DNA of 64,000 bases from Ruminococcus flavefaciens (GTDB taxonomy: Bacteria > Bacillota > Clostridia > Oscillospirales > Ruminococcaceae), in contig NZ_UETD01000003.1 of assembly GCF_900116855.1 (NCBI RefSeq), positions 291,924-355,923 on the forward strand, given 5' to 3'. Below the pieces are notes generated by a model that saw only the letters and a program-made list of their open reading frames with translations, made no database searches and had not been told where the DNA came from. Position numbers and translations under genes: made by a program. Positions 16,038-24,908 of the stretch are shown here, piece after piece (the first letter of the stretch is position 1; each line of letters starts with the position of its first letter).

Positions 16038-18253
16038 GTGGTCTCCTTTAAAGAATTGTTGTAGTCATAAGCAGCCTTGCCGTAAGCGTAGAACATTTCG
16101 CATACGCCGTAGAGCTTGCTTCCGAGATCTCCGTTTTCAAAAACGCGCTGAACATAGGACATGGTATTCAATACATAATCCTTGTTGCCTATGCGTATGG
16201 TGTAGTCGTTAAAGAGCTGATGTGCGGCAATGTCGGGTATCTCGAAATACTTGCCGTACTTTCCTGTCTTTGCGGTGATAGTCTTGCCGCCGAAATCAGC
16301 GGTATTCTCCTCGCCGTCATAGTAGAATCTTATAGCGGTATCGGAGTTGAGCACTACTGATATCTTGTATTTTTCTGCACCGTTCTTCAGCTTTTTGCTG
16401 TTTATGAAGTCCTTATCTGCTTCGGATAAATTGGCAGGAGGATAGAAAGCAGATGTGTCGTTGAAGTATCCGTCAGCAGCAGTGCAGAGGCGTCTGAGAC
16501 GGTTTGCAAGATCGCGGACTTCCTCTGAAAGGCTGTTATTTGCGAAAACAGCTGCGAGATAATTATCGAGTGTCGTTGTGGACTGAGAATGGTCAAGGAG
16601 ACCGTTGGATGTGTTTGCCACGATAAGTCTGTTGCCATCGTAATCGTATGCCTTCATAGTAACGTCCGAGCTGCCCTGTGAAGCATTAAGGGGATAGGTT
16701 ATCTTGTAATAGTTATTTATCATCTCGCAGTCACTGAGATCAGTTTCCACATCTCCGTTGGGACCGCTGATGACTATCTTGTCAAGGCGTTCGGGGCGTG
16801 TTATGTAGAAGTTGAGTCCGATACTGCTGTTCAGTGTGGCATTATTTGCCGCGGCAGTAACGATGTAAGGCTTCATAGCATCACAGCCTGTAAACATTTC
16901 CTTACTGTTGGGAACATTGCTCAGGTCAAATCCTGAAAAATCTGTATATCCCAGTTTCTTACAGTTTTTGAACATGGAATTAGTGATTTTGACATTGGAA
17001 GTGTCAAAGCTGCTTATATCAAGTTCTTCAAGATTAGTGCAGCCGTTGAACATATAGTCCATATCCGTAACATTTGAGGTATCGAATGAGTGGAGGTAAA
17101 GCTGCTTCAGATCGCTGCATCCGTTGAACATACGATCCATATCCATGACCTTTTCGGTATTGAAATTATTCAGATCAAGTTCATGAAGAACAGAACAGCC
17201 GCTGAACATATAGCCCATATCCGTAACATTTGAGGTATCGAATGAGTGGAGGTAAAGCTGCTTCAGATTGCTGCATTCGCTGAACATATCTCCCATGTTT
17301 GTAACGTTTGATGTATTGAAGCGCAGGTCAAGAGTCTCAAGGCTGCTGCAACTGTTGAACATATAAGCCATGGAGGTGACAGCGGAGGTGTCAAAATTAC
17401 CGAATATTATTTCCCTGAGCTTTGTTGAGCCAGAGAACAAATGGGTCATATTTGTTACCTTTGAGGTATTGAAATTGGATAGATCAAGTGATTCGAGCTT
17501 TTTGCAGTTATGGAACATACCATACAGATTTGTGGCAGATGATGTGTCAAATCTGCTGACATCAATAGAGGTAAGCCCTGAACAGGAATCAAACATATGG
17601 GCAAAGGTCTTTGCATCACGGGTCTGGAATTCTGTTACATCGAGAGAAGTGAGTCTTGAACAGCCGCTGAACATATTGTCAAATGATGTGACGTGAACTG
17701 TATCGAAGCTTGAAACGTCAAGCTCAGTGAGTAAACGGCAGCTATTAAACATCCATTCCATAGTGGTTACATTATTTGTAGAAAAGCTGCTTACGTCCAG
17801 CGAAGTGAGCTTGCTGCAATACTGGAACATAGAGCTCATATCAATTACAAGAGATGTATCAAAACCGCTTATATTAAGCTCGGTAAGCTGCTCACAGCTG
17901 TAGAACATACGGCGCATATTGTGTACTCTGCCGGTGTAAGCTTTTGAAAGGTCAATGCTTTCTGCTTTGAAGAATGAGAAAAGATCACTGCAATCATCGG
18001 GGAGAACAGTGCCTTCGAGGGCGACTATCTTCTTGACCTTGCTGCTGTACCTGTAGCTTTTGAGGTCGTCTTTGGTGATGTTTCCGCTGAGTGTAAGCAA
18101 GCCAGTTTCCTCGTCAAATGTGACATTGCTTTCAGCGTGGGCAACAACAGCCGTTCCGAGCAGGGGAGAACCGCCGTTATATGGCAGCGCACCGCCTATG
18201 AGCGCAACAGCAAGAATGGCTGCCGCTGCTCTTCTGATGTGTCTGGTATCCAT
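16034..18253 (-). CDS. Secreted BspA-like (DUF285) leucine-rich surface protein
   Basis: The 739-residue protein starts at ATG 18253 after AAAAGGAG. Its signal peptide (about residues 1-40) is followed from about residue 90 to 460 by some fifteen copies of a 23-residue repeat with the pattern NMxxMFxxCxxLxxLDLSxFDTSxVT. This is the BspA/DUF285 repeat that forms an extended surface solenoid, often used for adhesion. The last 270 residues form an unassigned domain. No dockerin or LPXTG motif is seen. The longer frame to 18337 adds residues before the signal peptide and is unlikely. Its stop is coupled to the 32-residue peptide gene. Confidence 0.85.
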   Translation of the reverse strand: MDTRHIRRAAAAILAVALIGGALPYNGGSPLLGTAVVAHAESNVTFDEETGLLTLSGNITKDDLKSYRYSSKVKKIVALEGTVLPDDCSDLFSFFKAESIDLSKAYTGRVHNMRRMFYSCEQLTELNISGFDTSLVIDMSSMFQYCSKLTSLDVSSFSTNNVTTMEWMFNSCRLLTELDVSSFDTVHVTSFDNMFSGCSRLTSLDVTEFQTRDAKTFAHMFDSCSGLTSIDVSRFDTSSATNLYGMFHNCKKLESLDLSNFNTSKVTNMTHLFSGSTKLREIIFGNFDTSAVTSMAYMFNSCSSLETLDLRFNTSNVTNMGDMFSECSNLKQLYLHSFDTSNVTDMGYMFSGCSVLHELDLNNFNTEKVMDMDRMFNGCSDLKQLYLHSFDTSNVTDMDYMFNGCTNLEELDISSFDTSNVKITNSMFKNCKKLGYTDFSGFDLSNVPNSKEMFTGCDAMKPYIVTAAANNATLNSSIGLNFYITRPERLDKIVISGPNGDVETDLSDCEMINNYYKITYPLNASQGSSDVTMKAYDYDGNRLIVANTSNGLLDHSQSTTTLDNYLAAVFANNSLSEEVRDLANRLRRLCTAADGYFNDTSAFYPPANLSEADKDFINSKKLKNGAEKYKISVVLNSDTAIRFYYDGEENTADFGGKTITAKTGKYGKYFEIPDIAAHQLFNDYTIRIGNKDYVLNTMSYVQRVFENGDLGSKLYGVCEMFYAYGKAAYDYNNSLKETT

Positions 18254-18385
18254 GGTAAACACTCCTTTTCTGCCGCTTGAGATAATATCCCGCCGCTGCG
18301 GCGTAGGGACGGGAAAAGTGCAGGGCTGTCCTACCAATTGAAAAATTAAGGATAAGATGTTATATCATTACACTACTGGATGTAT

Positions 18386-18414
18386 ATTTTATCATATTTA
18401 TTATTAAATGTCAA
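18386..18414 (-). promoter_or_regulatory. Promoter of the BspA-like/peptide transcript
   Basis: TTGACA (18414-18409) and TAAAAT (18391-18386) on the minus strand are 17 bases apart. The leader is about 125 bases long. Confidence 0.75.
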
Positions 18415-18471
18415 TACTTTTATTGCGATTTTGCCGAAAAACAGCCATCTGCAGTATTTTTTTCACATATG

Positions 18472-18499
18472 AAAAAGGCAGCCCGAGGACTGCCTTTTG
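18472..18499 (-). terminator. Terminator of the MORN gene
   Basis: AAAGGCAG and CTGCCTTT arms with an eight-base loop, followed by T residues on the minus strand. Confidence 0.75.
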
Positions 18500-18533
18500 T
18501 GAATATTCTGTTATGAGATCCGTCTGTCAAGGC

Positions 18534-19658
18534 TCAGAGAGCTTCCTCGCTGACAAGCTTGTTGTTCACCCATTTCTGGCGCTTGCGGCTTCCGTCCTTA
18601 GCAGTAAGAACACCCTCGCCGTTGAGCATATCATTCATCCATTCGCCCTCAAAAACAGCTCCGTTCCTATAATAGAAAACTCCGTGACCGTGTCTGAGAC
18701 TGTTTTCAAAGCTGCCCTCGTACTTCTCGCCGTTACTGTAAAAGAACTCGCCGACGCCGTTCTTGACGTTGTCCTTCCAGTCGCCGACGTATCGGTTTCC
18801 GTTCTTGTAGCGGTACTCGCCTCTGCCGTTGCGCATATCGTCCTCCCACAGACCGTCATAAACATTTCCGTCAGCCCATGTGAAGACGCCCTCGCCCTGC
18901 TTTACGCCGTCCTTGAAGCGGCCCTCGTAAACATTTCCGTTGGTATAGGTGTAGACTCCCTTGCCGCACATTTTGCCGTTGAAGTCCACCTCGCCCTTAT
19001 ATGTGCCGTTGTCGAACACGATTACTCTGCCTGCGTCGTGTGAGGGCTTGGGAGTTCCGCTGATAAGCTTTTCGCTTACCACCTCGCCGTCCTTATACAC
19101 TCTGTTGTATACGCAGTCGTCACGGGTCTTCAGGACAGCCTCGCCGTTGAGAAGACCGTCTGTCCATTCTCCCTCGATGACATCGCCGTTTTCGGCTGTA
19201 TAGACGCCCTTGCCGTGGTATCTGTCCCTGTTCCAGCTGCCTGTGAATTTCACTCTGCCATTTTCGTAGTATTCGGTGCCTTCACCGCATTTCCAGCCGT
19301 CGAGCCAGTCGCCGTCATAGGCTATCTTGCCTGTCTGTCGGTACTGCTTTCCCTTGCCGTTAAATCTGTTGTCCTTGAATTCTCCCGCATATACCAGAGA
19401 CTTGCTTGCGTCATCGTCTTCCCCCTGAGAGATGTCGTAGTAGCCCTTTGCGTATTTCCTGCCGAAGCCGCAGAGCTTGCCGCGCTGCCATTCGCCGTCG
19501 TATTCTATCTCGAGGCTGTTGATGAAGACTCCGTGGCCTTCGGGCAGTCTCGAAGCCCCTACATGGCCCGAATACAGACCTGTGCCGAGGTTATCGCTTT
19601 CAAAGCGGATATTGTTAGCGATACCGTTGCTGACCTTGAAAAAATCCAACATTCCCAT
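18534..19658 (-). CDS. MORN-repeat protein
   Basis: This 374-residue protein is made almost wholly of MORN repeats (YxGxWxxGxxxGxGxxxxxxG), about fourteen copies, for example YEGRFKDGVKQGEGVFTWAD and YVGDWKDNVKNGVGEFFY. MORN repeats form a flat beta scaffold and often bind lipids or proteins. There is no signal peptide, membrane segment or fused enzyme, so it is probably a cytosolic scaffold; its partner is unknown. The start at 19658 has a weak AAGGAA site upstream. It has its own terminator. Confidence 0.85.
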   Translation of the reverse strand: MGMLDFFKVSNGIANNIRFESDNLGTGLYSGHVGASRLPEGHGVFINSLEIEYDGEWQRGKLCGFGRKYAKGYYDISQGEDDDASKSLVYAGEFKDNRFNGKGKQYRQTGKIAYDGDWLDGWKCGEGTEYYENGRVKFTGSWNRDRYHGKGVYTAENGDVIEGEWTDGLLNGEAVLKTRDDCVYNRVYKDGEVVSEKLISGTPKPSHDAGRVIVFDNGTYKGEVDFNGKMCGKGVYTYTNGNVYEGRFKDGVKQGEGVFTWADGNVYDGLWEDDMRNGRGEYRYKNGNRYVGDWKDNVKNGVGEFFYSNGEKYEGSFENSLRHGHGVFYYRNGAVFEGEWMNDMLNGEGVLTAKDGSRKRQKWVNNKLVSEEAL

Positions 19659-19887
19659 AATATCATTTCCTTATCGCTGCTTTCAGGCTGTGAAAGAACC
19701 TGAAAAGATACATAGTTAAAAACTTTTAGCAATTAAAGCTCGTTTCATCAGGTATATTGTAACATATTACCTCGGCAAAGTCAATAATAATGCGGTGATG
19801 ATAGTTTATGAACTTTATATGGAGTTAAAGGAGGGCTCAGGCAAGTGATATGCACAGAATGAATATCACAGAATACAAAATAGGTAT

Positions 19888-19916
19888 TTGTTATATGCCG
19901 CAGATCATGGTATAAT
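19888..19916 (+). promoter_or_regulatory. Promoter of the acetyltransferase gene
   Basis: TTGTTA (19888-19893) and TATAAT (19911-19916) are 17 bases apart, 27 bases before the ATG. Confidence 0.7.
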
Positions 19917-19943
19917 ATAGAAAACGGCACAGGAGGAAATACT

Positions 19944-20519
19944 ATGACAGACAGGGAATTTATCGAAGCCATGAACACTTCCGCTCAGACCAAGTGCGGC
20001 GGTGAAGTGCATCTTAAAATGCATGAGCTCAGTCAGAGAGCTCTGCGTCTTACAGCGGAGATAAACGGCAGCTACCACGAGCCTGCGGAGCTGAGAAGGC
20101 TCATGGGGCAGCTTATCGGGCAGGAGCTTGATGAGAGCTTCGGACTCTTTCCGCCTTTTTACACCGACTGCGGCATAAATACACACATAGGCAGGGGAGT
20201 ATTTATAAATGCAGGCTGCAAGTTTCAGGATCAGGGCGGTATTTATATAGGTGACGGCTGCCTTATCGGACATAATACGGCCATCGCCACTCTCAACCAC
20301 GGTATGCTCCCCGAGGAGCGCGGCGACCTTATCCCCAAGCCTGTTCATATCGGAAACGGCGTGTGGATAGGCTCGGGCAGCATTATCCTTCCCGGGGTGA
20401 TAATAGGCGACAATGCTGTTATCGGAGCAGGCTCGGTGGTGACAAAGGATGTGCCCGAGGGGATGATAGCTGTGGGAAACCCGGCAAGAGTGATCGGCTC
20501 GGTTAAGGATAAAAGATGA
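19944..20519 (+). CDS. Sugar O-acetyltransferase (maltose/galactoside type)
   Basis: The enzyme transfers an acetyl group from acetyl-CoA to a sugar hydroxyl. The N-terminal ~55 residues form the Mac-type helical region. The rest is a left-handed beta-helix with hexapeptide repeats ([44 protein letters not shown]), and the catalytic His sits in ATLNHGM. Length (191 residues) fits maltose or galactoside acetyltransferases. AGGAGG precedes ATG 19944. It stands alone with a promoter and a hairpin at 20526-20552. The exact sugar cannot be told. Confidence 0.9.
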   Translation: MTDREFIEAMNTSAQTKCGGEVHLKMHELSQRALRLTAEINGSYHEPAELRRLMGQLIGQELDESFGLFPPFYTDCGINTHIGRGVFINAGCKFQDQGGIYIGDGCLIGHNTAIATLNHGMLPEERGDLIPKPVHIGNGVWIGSGSIILPGVIIGDNAVIGAGSVVTKDVPEGMIAVGNPARVIGSVKDKR

Positions 20520-20525
20520 AAAATG

Positions 20526-20560
20526 CGCCATACCGACAGCTTCGGTATGGCGTTCTCTGT
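20526..20560 (+). terminator. Probable terminator of the acetyltransferase gene
   Basis: CGCCATACCGA and TCGGTATGGCG form an 11-pair stem; the tail (TTCTCTGTTT) is only moderately T-rich. Confidence 0.6.
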
Positions 20561-20615
20561 TTCCGCACCTTGTCGGTTGAGCAGGACTTTTTGCCGTATC
20601 TGCGTTGAAAAACTA

Positions 20616-20644
20616 TTGACACGGGCTGCTTTATAGGCTATAAT
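20616..20644 (+). promoter_or_regulatory. Promoter and long leader ahead of ECF sigma 1
   Basis: TTGACA (20616-20621) and a perfect TATAAT (20639-20644) are 17 bases apart. The gene starts only at 20831, leaving a leader of about 180 bases. The leader holds AGCATGG/CCATGCT and a weak CACAT/ATGTG hairpin followed by seven T (to about 20738), so some transcripts may stop early. Confidence 0.7.
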
Positions 20645-20830
20645 GTGAGGTATGATAAAGGCTTGCGGAAGCATGGCTGCATTGCTGTACCCATGCTTTA
20701 TAACACATTGTTTCATATAAACTTATGTGCTTTTTTTGTAAATGTTCGGCTTAAATGTAACACCCTGAGTTTATCCCCCGATTGTTCTTATTGAAAGGCC
20801 GACCTTATCAATTACAGATCGCGAGGAGGA

Positions 20831-21403
20831 ATGAACATGACAAGCAGAGAACTGGCAGCTATGATGCAGGAATCGCCTGCGGACTGCCACAAAGCGCTGG
20901 TCAAGGAGTACGGCAGATATGTCTATGCCATTGTTTACAACAGGCTTAGAGGCTGCGGCACGAGCGAGGATATCGAAGAGTGTGTCAGTGATGTTTTTGC
21001 GGATCTTTTTATGAAGTGTCAGTTTGACCTGTCATCGGAAAATGATATCAAGGGGCTGATAGCTACGATTGCTCAGAGAAAGTCCATAGACCGCTTCAGA
21101 AGCCTGTGTGCCAAATCGAAGCATATATCCGATACCGATGATGAGGATATGGCAGGACTTGCTTCGGACTTCAGTGTTGACGAGCACGTTGATCGTTCTG
21201 AACTTCGCCGTGTGCTCCTCGATAAGATAGACGAGCTGGGAGAACCTGATTCGACTATACTTATACAGAAATTCTATTATAATAAAAATTCAAGTGAAAT
21301 TGCAAAATATCTCTCGATGACCGCAGTCGCGGTAAGGCAGAGGTGCTCAAGGGCGATGGACAAGCTGCGCGCGAAGCTTGTTGAAGTCGGAATAGAAAGA
21401 TAA
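20831..21403 (+). CDS. ECF-type RNA polymerase sigma factor 1
   Basis: The 190-residue protein has the two regions of an extracytoplasmic-function sigma factor. Region 2 (about 30-95) has the line EDIEECVSDVFADLFMK and ends with RKSIDRFRSL. Region 4 (about 130-185) is a helix-turn-helix with YYNKNSSEIAKYLSMTAVAVRQR. It directs RNA polymerase to a small gene set when freed from its anti-sigma partner, most likely the membrane protein encoded 13 bases downstream. The start has a strong GAGGAGG site. Confidence 0.9.
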   Translation: MNMTSRELAAMMQESPADCHKALVKEYGRYVYAIVYNRLRGCGTSEDIEECVSDVFADLFMKCQFDLSSENDIKGLIATIAQRKSIDRFRSLCAKSKHISDTDDEDMAGLASDFSVDEHVDRSELRRVLLDKIDELGEPDSTILIQKFYYNKNSSEIAKYLSMTAVAVRQRCSRAMDKLRAKLVEVGIER

Positions 21404-21416
21404 GGGGGGAGCAGAA

Positions 21417-22784
21417 ATGAGAGAAAAGGATTTATTCGACATTCTTGAAAACGCGGAGAATGATTCAATGAAGAGACTTATAGATAAGTGCCCTGAGCTT
21501 TCCGATGAACAGCTTGACAGGATACTTGCCATGAGTGAGAAGAAGTTCAGAAAGCAGATGGCGCAGGCTGAAGGAACAGAAAGAGAAGCCGCTATCAAAA
21601 TGACTAAAAACGATGATGTAAGCGGTGTTGAGGTCGCAAAGAGACCTGCATGGCTGACACCTCTTGCAACAGCTGCTTCCATAGTGCTCATCGCAGGCAT
21701 TGCTATCGGCAGTACAGCTATGCTGAAAAGGAACCACAAGCCCGGCGGCGGAGGAGGAGTAGTGACTCCTGCCGTAACAGTCACAACAACTTCGGGAACA
21801 GGTACCACACCCTCCTCAACAGGTCCGAAGGGGTCTGTCACAGGGACTACTACTACATCGGCAAATACTTCGGCAGTCACATCATTGGTGCCGGGCAGCG
21901 GGGATACTGCGGAGGAAAAAGCCGAGAATGCACTTCTGAAGCCCTTTGCCGGCACATGGGTATATCAGGCGTCAAGCGGAAACTATACCGTTGATCAGGG
22001 CGCAAACAATATAGGTACTGTTGAGATACGCGGCGACGGCACATACACATATACCGAAAACAGCGGCAATGTCACCACAGACAGGGTAGAGAGAACAGTC
22101 GATGAAATAGCAGGTACTCAGTTAGTAACACTCGTGTTCTACGATGGCACTGCGATAAAGTTCGTTGCAACTTATAATGAGGGACTGGACCAGCTCGGCA
22201 TTGGCAACGGCGGTCTTGAGAGACTTGTCCGCGCGGGCAGCGCTGAAGCTTCTGCTCCAAGCGTGACCGCAAGCTGGAAAACAGCTTATAAGCAGGTCCT
22301 TACAGACTTTATGAATACATCGGAATACTCTTCCGAGTCAATGTGGGATGTCAGGGACATCGATAACGACGGTGTTCCCGAGCTCCTTCTGTCAAGGGGA
22401 ACATATCATGCGGCAGGAGTAAGGATATACTATTACGAAAACGGCAATGCTGTTCCTGTTCTCGCAGATGACGGTACAATAGCAGAGTACGGTGTGTACG
22501 GTGCATTTATGTACAAGCCGGCAGAGCACCTCCTCGGAAGCTATAATATGCATATGGGCTTTGAGTCCTGCGCTACAAGCAGCTATGAAGGTCATACCAT
22601 AACACTGCTCCATATGATAACCAATAATTCAGGAAACGCAGGAGAGGAAGCTGCTGAGTACACCATAGACAATGTTCAGGTCAGCAAGGAAGAATATGAT
22701 TCTGCCCGTGATCAGTGGGACGCAATGAATTGGATCGTTGCAGGTCAGCAGTACTATTTCACCGATCTCTCGCCGCTCAGTTAA
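21417..22784 (+). CDS. Membrane anti-sigma-like sensor of ECF sigma 1
   Basis: The product has 455 residues. An N-terminal cytosolic part of ~80 residues probably binds the sigma factor. One transmembrane helix (about 82-104, ATAASIVLIAGIAIGSTAML) follows the motif SGVEVAKRPAWL. A Thr/Ser-rich linker leads to two outside domains: a barrel-like one (FAGTWVYQASSGNY, about 175-275) and a C-terminal one containing DIDNDGVPELLLS, a calcium-loop-like segment. The same design recurs in three other pairs in this window. By analogy with clostridial RsgI-type anti-sigmas it may sense an extracellular polymer; the ligand is unknown. Confidence 0.75.
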   Translation: MREKDLFDILENAENDSMKRLIDKCPELSDEQLDRILAMSEKKFRKQMAQAEGTEREAAIKMTKNDDVSGVEVAKRPAWLTPLATAASIVLIAGIAIGSTAMLKRNHKPGGGGGVVTPAVTVTTTSGTGTTPSSTGPKGSVTGTTTTSANTSAVTSLVPGSGDTAEEKAENALLKPFAGTWVYQASSGNYTVDQGANNIGTVEIRGDGTYTYTENSGNVTTDRVERTVDEIAGTQLVTLVFYDGTAIKFVATYNEGLDQLGIGNGGLERLVRAGSAEASAPSVTASWKTAYKQVLTDFMNTSEYSSESMWDVRDIDNDGVPELLLSRGTYHAAGVRIYYYENGNAVPVLADDGTIAEYGVYGAFMYKPAEHLLGSYNMHMGFESCATSSYEGHTITLLHMITNNSGNAGEEAAEYTIDNVQVSKEEYDSARDQWDAMNWIVAGQQYYFTDLSPLS

Positions 22785-22818
22785 ACATAATAAGACTAAA
22801 ACAGAGCCTGCGAAAAAA

Positions 22819-22895
22819 GAATTGAGGGAAGCACTTTTACAAAAGGGCTTCCCTCAATATCACGCATAAAACTTCCGTAAGAGCACCGTCCTTAA
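22819..22895. repeat. TTAA foldback element, truncated copy 3 (right end only)
   Basis: About 77 bases align with the right arm of the two full copies: a GAGGGAAGC hairpin, CCTCAATATCAC, then a segment ending GAGCACCGTCC-TTAA. After TTAA the sequence becomes GTGGAGGTGCTTTTT, like the 3' half of a terminator. The left arm is missing. It lies just after the anti-sigma gene, between convergent genes. Confidence 0.65.
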
Positions 22896-22924
22896 TGTGG
22901 AGGTGCTTTTTGCTGTATAATGCT

Positions 22925-24130
22925 TTATCCTATATTTTCGCTGTCGGGAGTTTCGTCAAGTATGCTGAGGTCGTATGCAGCGGTCTCTTCACAGTTGGGA
23001 ATACAGCCCGACAGACGTTCTTTGATGTAAGCGCCGTCCTCGGGAAGCTCTGCGTCCTCGTTGAAGAGGAGAGTATCCACTGAATATTCCTCGGTACAAT
23101 CTCCCTGAGTATCCTTGAACCAGAGAATAAAGCCTGTCTCGTTATCCACGAGAATGTCCAGCTGTATCTCGTCAGCATAGTCTCCGTCATCAATGGTCAT
23201 TACGTTTCGTCCCATTTTTTTCTCGTATTCCTTTACGCTGGGGCAGTAAAGGTGGGCAGAGGTACAGTCTCTGCCGAGGAAGGTGGCTCCTCCGCTTATC
23301 TCCTGTATCTCATATTTGCCCGTGTTTATCTGCTCGAGAATGACCTCGGGATAGAAGTTGGCTTGGCTGGCGAAAACGTTGGGGTTAGCGAATGCGCTGT
23401 CCTTGCGGTCAGTTACCTCATACTGGTCTTTGAGGTTTTCGTCAGTGTTATCGAATACACAGATATACAGATCCTTGTACATGAACATCTCTGAGGAGGA
23501 GTATATCTCTTCGATGTTATTCGGGTCGATACCCCAATCAGCCAGAGTTTCAGCGTCAACGTCCTTGTAACAGTCGGGATTGCGTATAAATTTAACCATC
23601 ATTGACTCATTTCCCGTGACCATATCTCTCTTGGCTAAGCCATGTTCTATGGTTGATGTGGCGTTGCTGACAATGTTGTAGCCTATATTGAGCTGCGGAT
23701 AATCGTCGTAGGAGCGGCTGTTCAGCAGTTCAAGGAGCTGCTCCTCTGTAGGTACCTCTGGCTCTGTGGTCTGCTCCTCGGTAGTGGGAGCAGCTGTTGT
23801 CTCGGTAGTCTCCTCCATTACCTCTGAGGAGGGCTCCACTGTCAGATTTTTGTCTCTGCCGCGGAGCAGGTAACTTCCGCCCACTGCCGCACCTGCTACG
23901 AGTACCAAGGCTGCCGCAGCGGAGATGACCTTCATATATATTCTGGGACGGTAGGTCTCAACGCCGCTGACGTCCATGTCATCTGAGGTCGTTCTGCCTT
24001 CAACGCGGCGTTCTATCTCATTGAAAATGCGGTCACGCTGGCTTTTGTCTCCCGTGGGATAATCTGCGGCTATCCTCTCGGCGTCCTCATCGCTTAAATT
24101 ACCGAAAAGCTTATCTGTATCCTTTTTCAT
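22925..24130 (-). CDS. Membrane anti-sigma-like sensor of ECF sigma 2
   Basis: This is a 401-residue single-pass protein. The cytosolic start has LSDEDAERIAADYPTGDKSQ; the conserved SGVETYRPRIYMK precedes one membrane helix (about 66-88, ending GAAVGGSYLL). A Glu/Thr-rich linker and an outside domain of about 270 residues follow, with paired cysteines (LGRDCTSAHLYC) and an LDILVDNETGFILWF strand pattern like LolA/RseB-type folds. It begins 13 bases after the sigma gene stops. The RseB-like reading is a guess from pattern only. Confidence 0.75.
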   Translation of the reverse strand: MKKDTDKLFGNLSDEDAERIAADYPTGDKSQRDRIFNEIERRVEGRTTSDDMDVSGVETYRPRIYMKVISAAAALVLVAGAAVGGSYLLRGRDKNLTVEPSSEVMEETTETTAAPTTEEQTTEPEVPTEEQLLELLNSRSYDDYPQLNIGYNIVSNATSTIEHGLAKRDMVTGNESMMVKFIRNPDCYKDVDAETLADWGIDPNNIEEIYSSSEMFMYKDLYICVFDNTDENLKDQYEVTDRKDSAFANPNVFASQANFYPEVILEQINTGKYEIQEISGGATFLGRDCTSAHLYCPSVKEYEKKMGRNVMTIDDGDYADEIQLDILVDNETGFILWFKDTQGDCTEEYSVDTLLFNEDAELPEDGAYIKERLSGCIPNCEETAAYDLSILDETPDSENIG

Positions 24131-24143
24131 AACTATCTCTCCT

Positions 24144-24695
24144 TTAATAGAAGTCCCTGAGCAGGCTGCGGAGCTTTTTTATCGCCCTTGTACAGCGCAT
24201 ACGCACTGTTGCAGGCTTTATGTCCAGCATTCTGCCTATCTCATTTGCGTTTTGTCCGTAGAAAAATTTCTGTATTATGATGGCGGAGTCAGGCTCGCCC
24301 AGCTCTTTTACCTTCTGAAGCAGCTGCTTTGTCATGTCGGAGTTTTCGGCGTTCCTGTCCACTCGTTCTTCAGAGCGGAGCTCACCTATCTCCTCGCTGT
24401 CTATCGAGACACACTTTCCTGACTTTGACATAAGAGCTCTCCGCATACTTATTGCCTTATGCTTGGCAACTGTGCCCACAAAGGGCTTAACAGAGCCCAC
24501 AGCGCTTCCGTCAAGCTTGTTTATGACGGAAGTAAAGGTGTCGATGACGCACTCCTCGACGTCCTCGCGGGAGCCGAAGTTCCTGAGGATATTCACTGAT
24601 ATTGCATAGACATAGCTGTAGTATTCATCGAAAAGTGCGCGGTGTCCTTTTTGCGGTGACTGATGCAGCAGTTCAAGTATTTCCGAGTCGTTCAT
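24144..24695 (-). CDS. ECF-type RNA polymerase sigma factor 2
   Basis: The 183-residue sigma factor has region 2 with REDVEECVIDTFTSVINKLD and KHKAISMRRAL, and region 4 with FFYGQNANEIGRMLDIKPAT. It is closely similar in layout to sigma 1 and sigma 3. I chose ATG 24695 because AAAAGGAGGAG sits just upstream; the longer frame from 24773 crosses the promoter (TTGCAT-17-TATAAT on the minus strand, about 24724-24752). Confidence 0.9.
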   Translation of the reverse strand: MNDSEILELLHQSPQKGHRALFDEYYSYVYAISVNILRNFGSREDVEECVIDTFTSVINKLDGSAVGSVKPFVGTVAKHKAISMRRALMSKSGKCVSIDSEEIGELRSEERVDRNAENSDMTKQLLQKVKELGEPDSAIIIQKFFYGQNANEIGRMLDIKPATVRMRCTRAIKKLRSLLRDFY

Positions 24696-24775
24696 TGTGC
24701 TCCTCCTTTTCGGCAGATCTGCTTTCATTATACACATACGCAGGAGAGAATGCAAGTGCAACAGCAGGGACAAAA

Positions 24776-24903
24776 AAACAGCCGCTCAGGGGAGCCCCCT
24801 CCGGCGGAACGTGGCATAAAATTACCGAGCCCGGTAATTCAGGCTCGGTAATCCACATATTTCTTTAATGAAGCTGACTAAAAGCGGCTGTTTCGGATAG
24901 CTA
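24776..24903 (-). terminator. Terminator of the LRR-dockerin gene with a hairpin nested in its loop
   Basis: The outer arms AAACAGCCGCT (24776-24786) and AGCGGCTGTTT (24893-24903) are exact complements, and on the minus strand they are followed by a run of T. The loop is 106 bases long. It contains an independent perfect hairpin ATTACCGAGCC (24821-24831)/GGCTCGGTAAT (24842-24852). This looks like another insertion in a terminator loop, but the insert is unrelated to the TTAA element. Confidence 0.65.
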
Positions 24904-24908
24904 TGATA

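Noticed and set aside
17370..17696. Plus-strand frames over the BspA repeats and similar shadows over the LRR, MORN and GLUG genes
   Set aside because: They mirror repetitive genes in another frame and lack ribosome sites.
18254..18337. N-terminal extension of the BspA-like protein, and a tRNA-like CAATTGGTAGGACAG on the minus strand
   Set aside because: The signal peptide starts at 18253. The tRNA-like stretch resembles only a D-arm and has no acceptor, anticodon or T-arm, so no tRNA was called.
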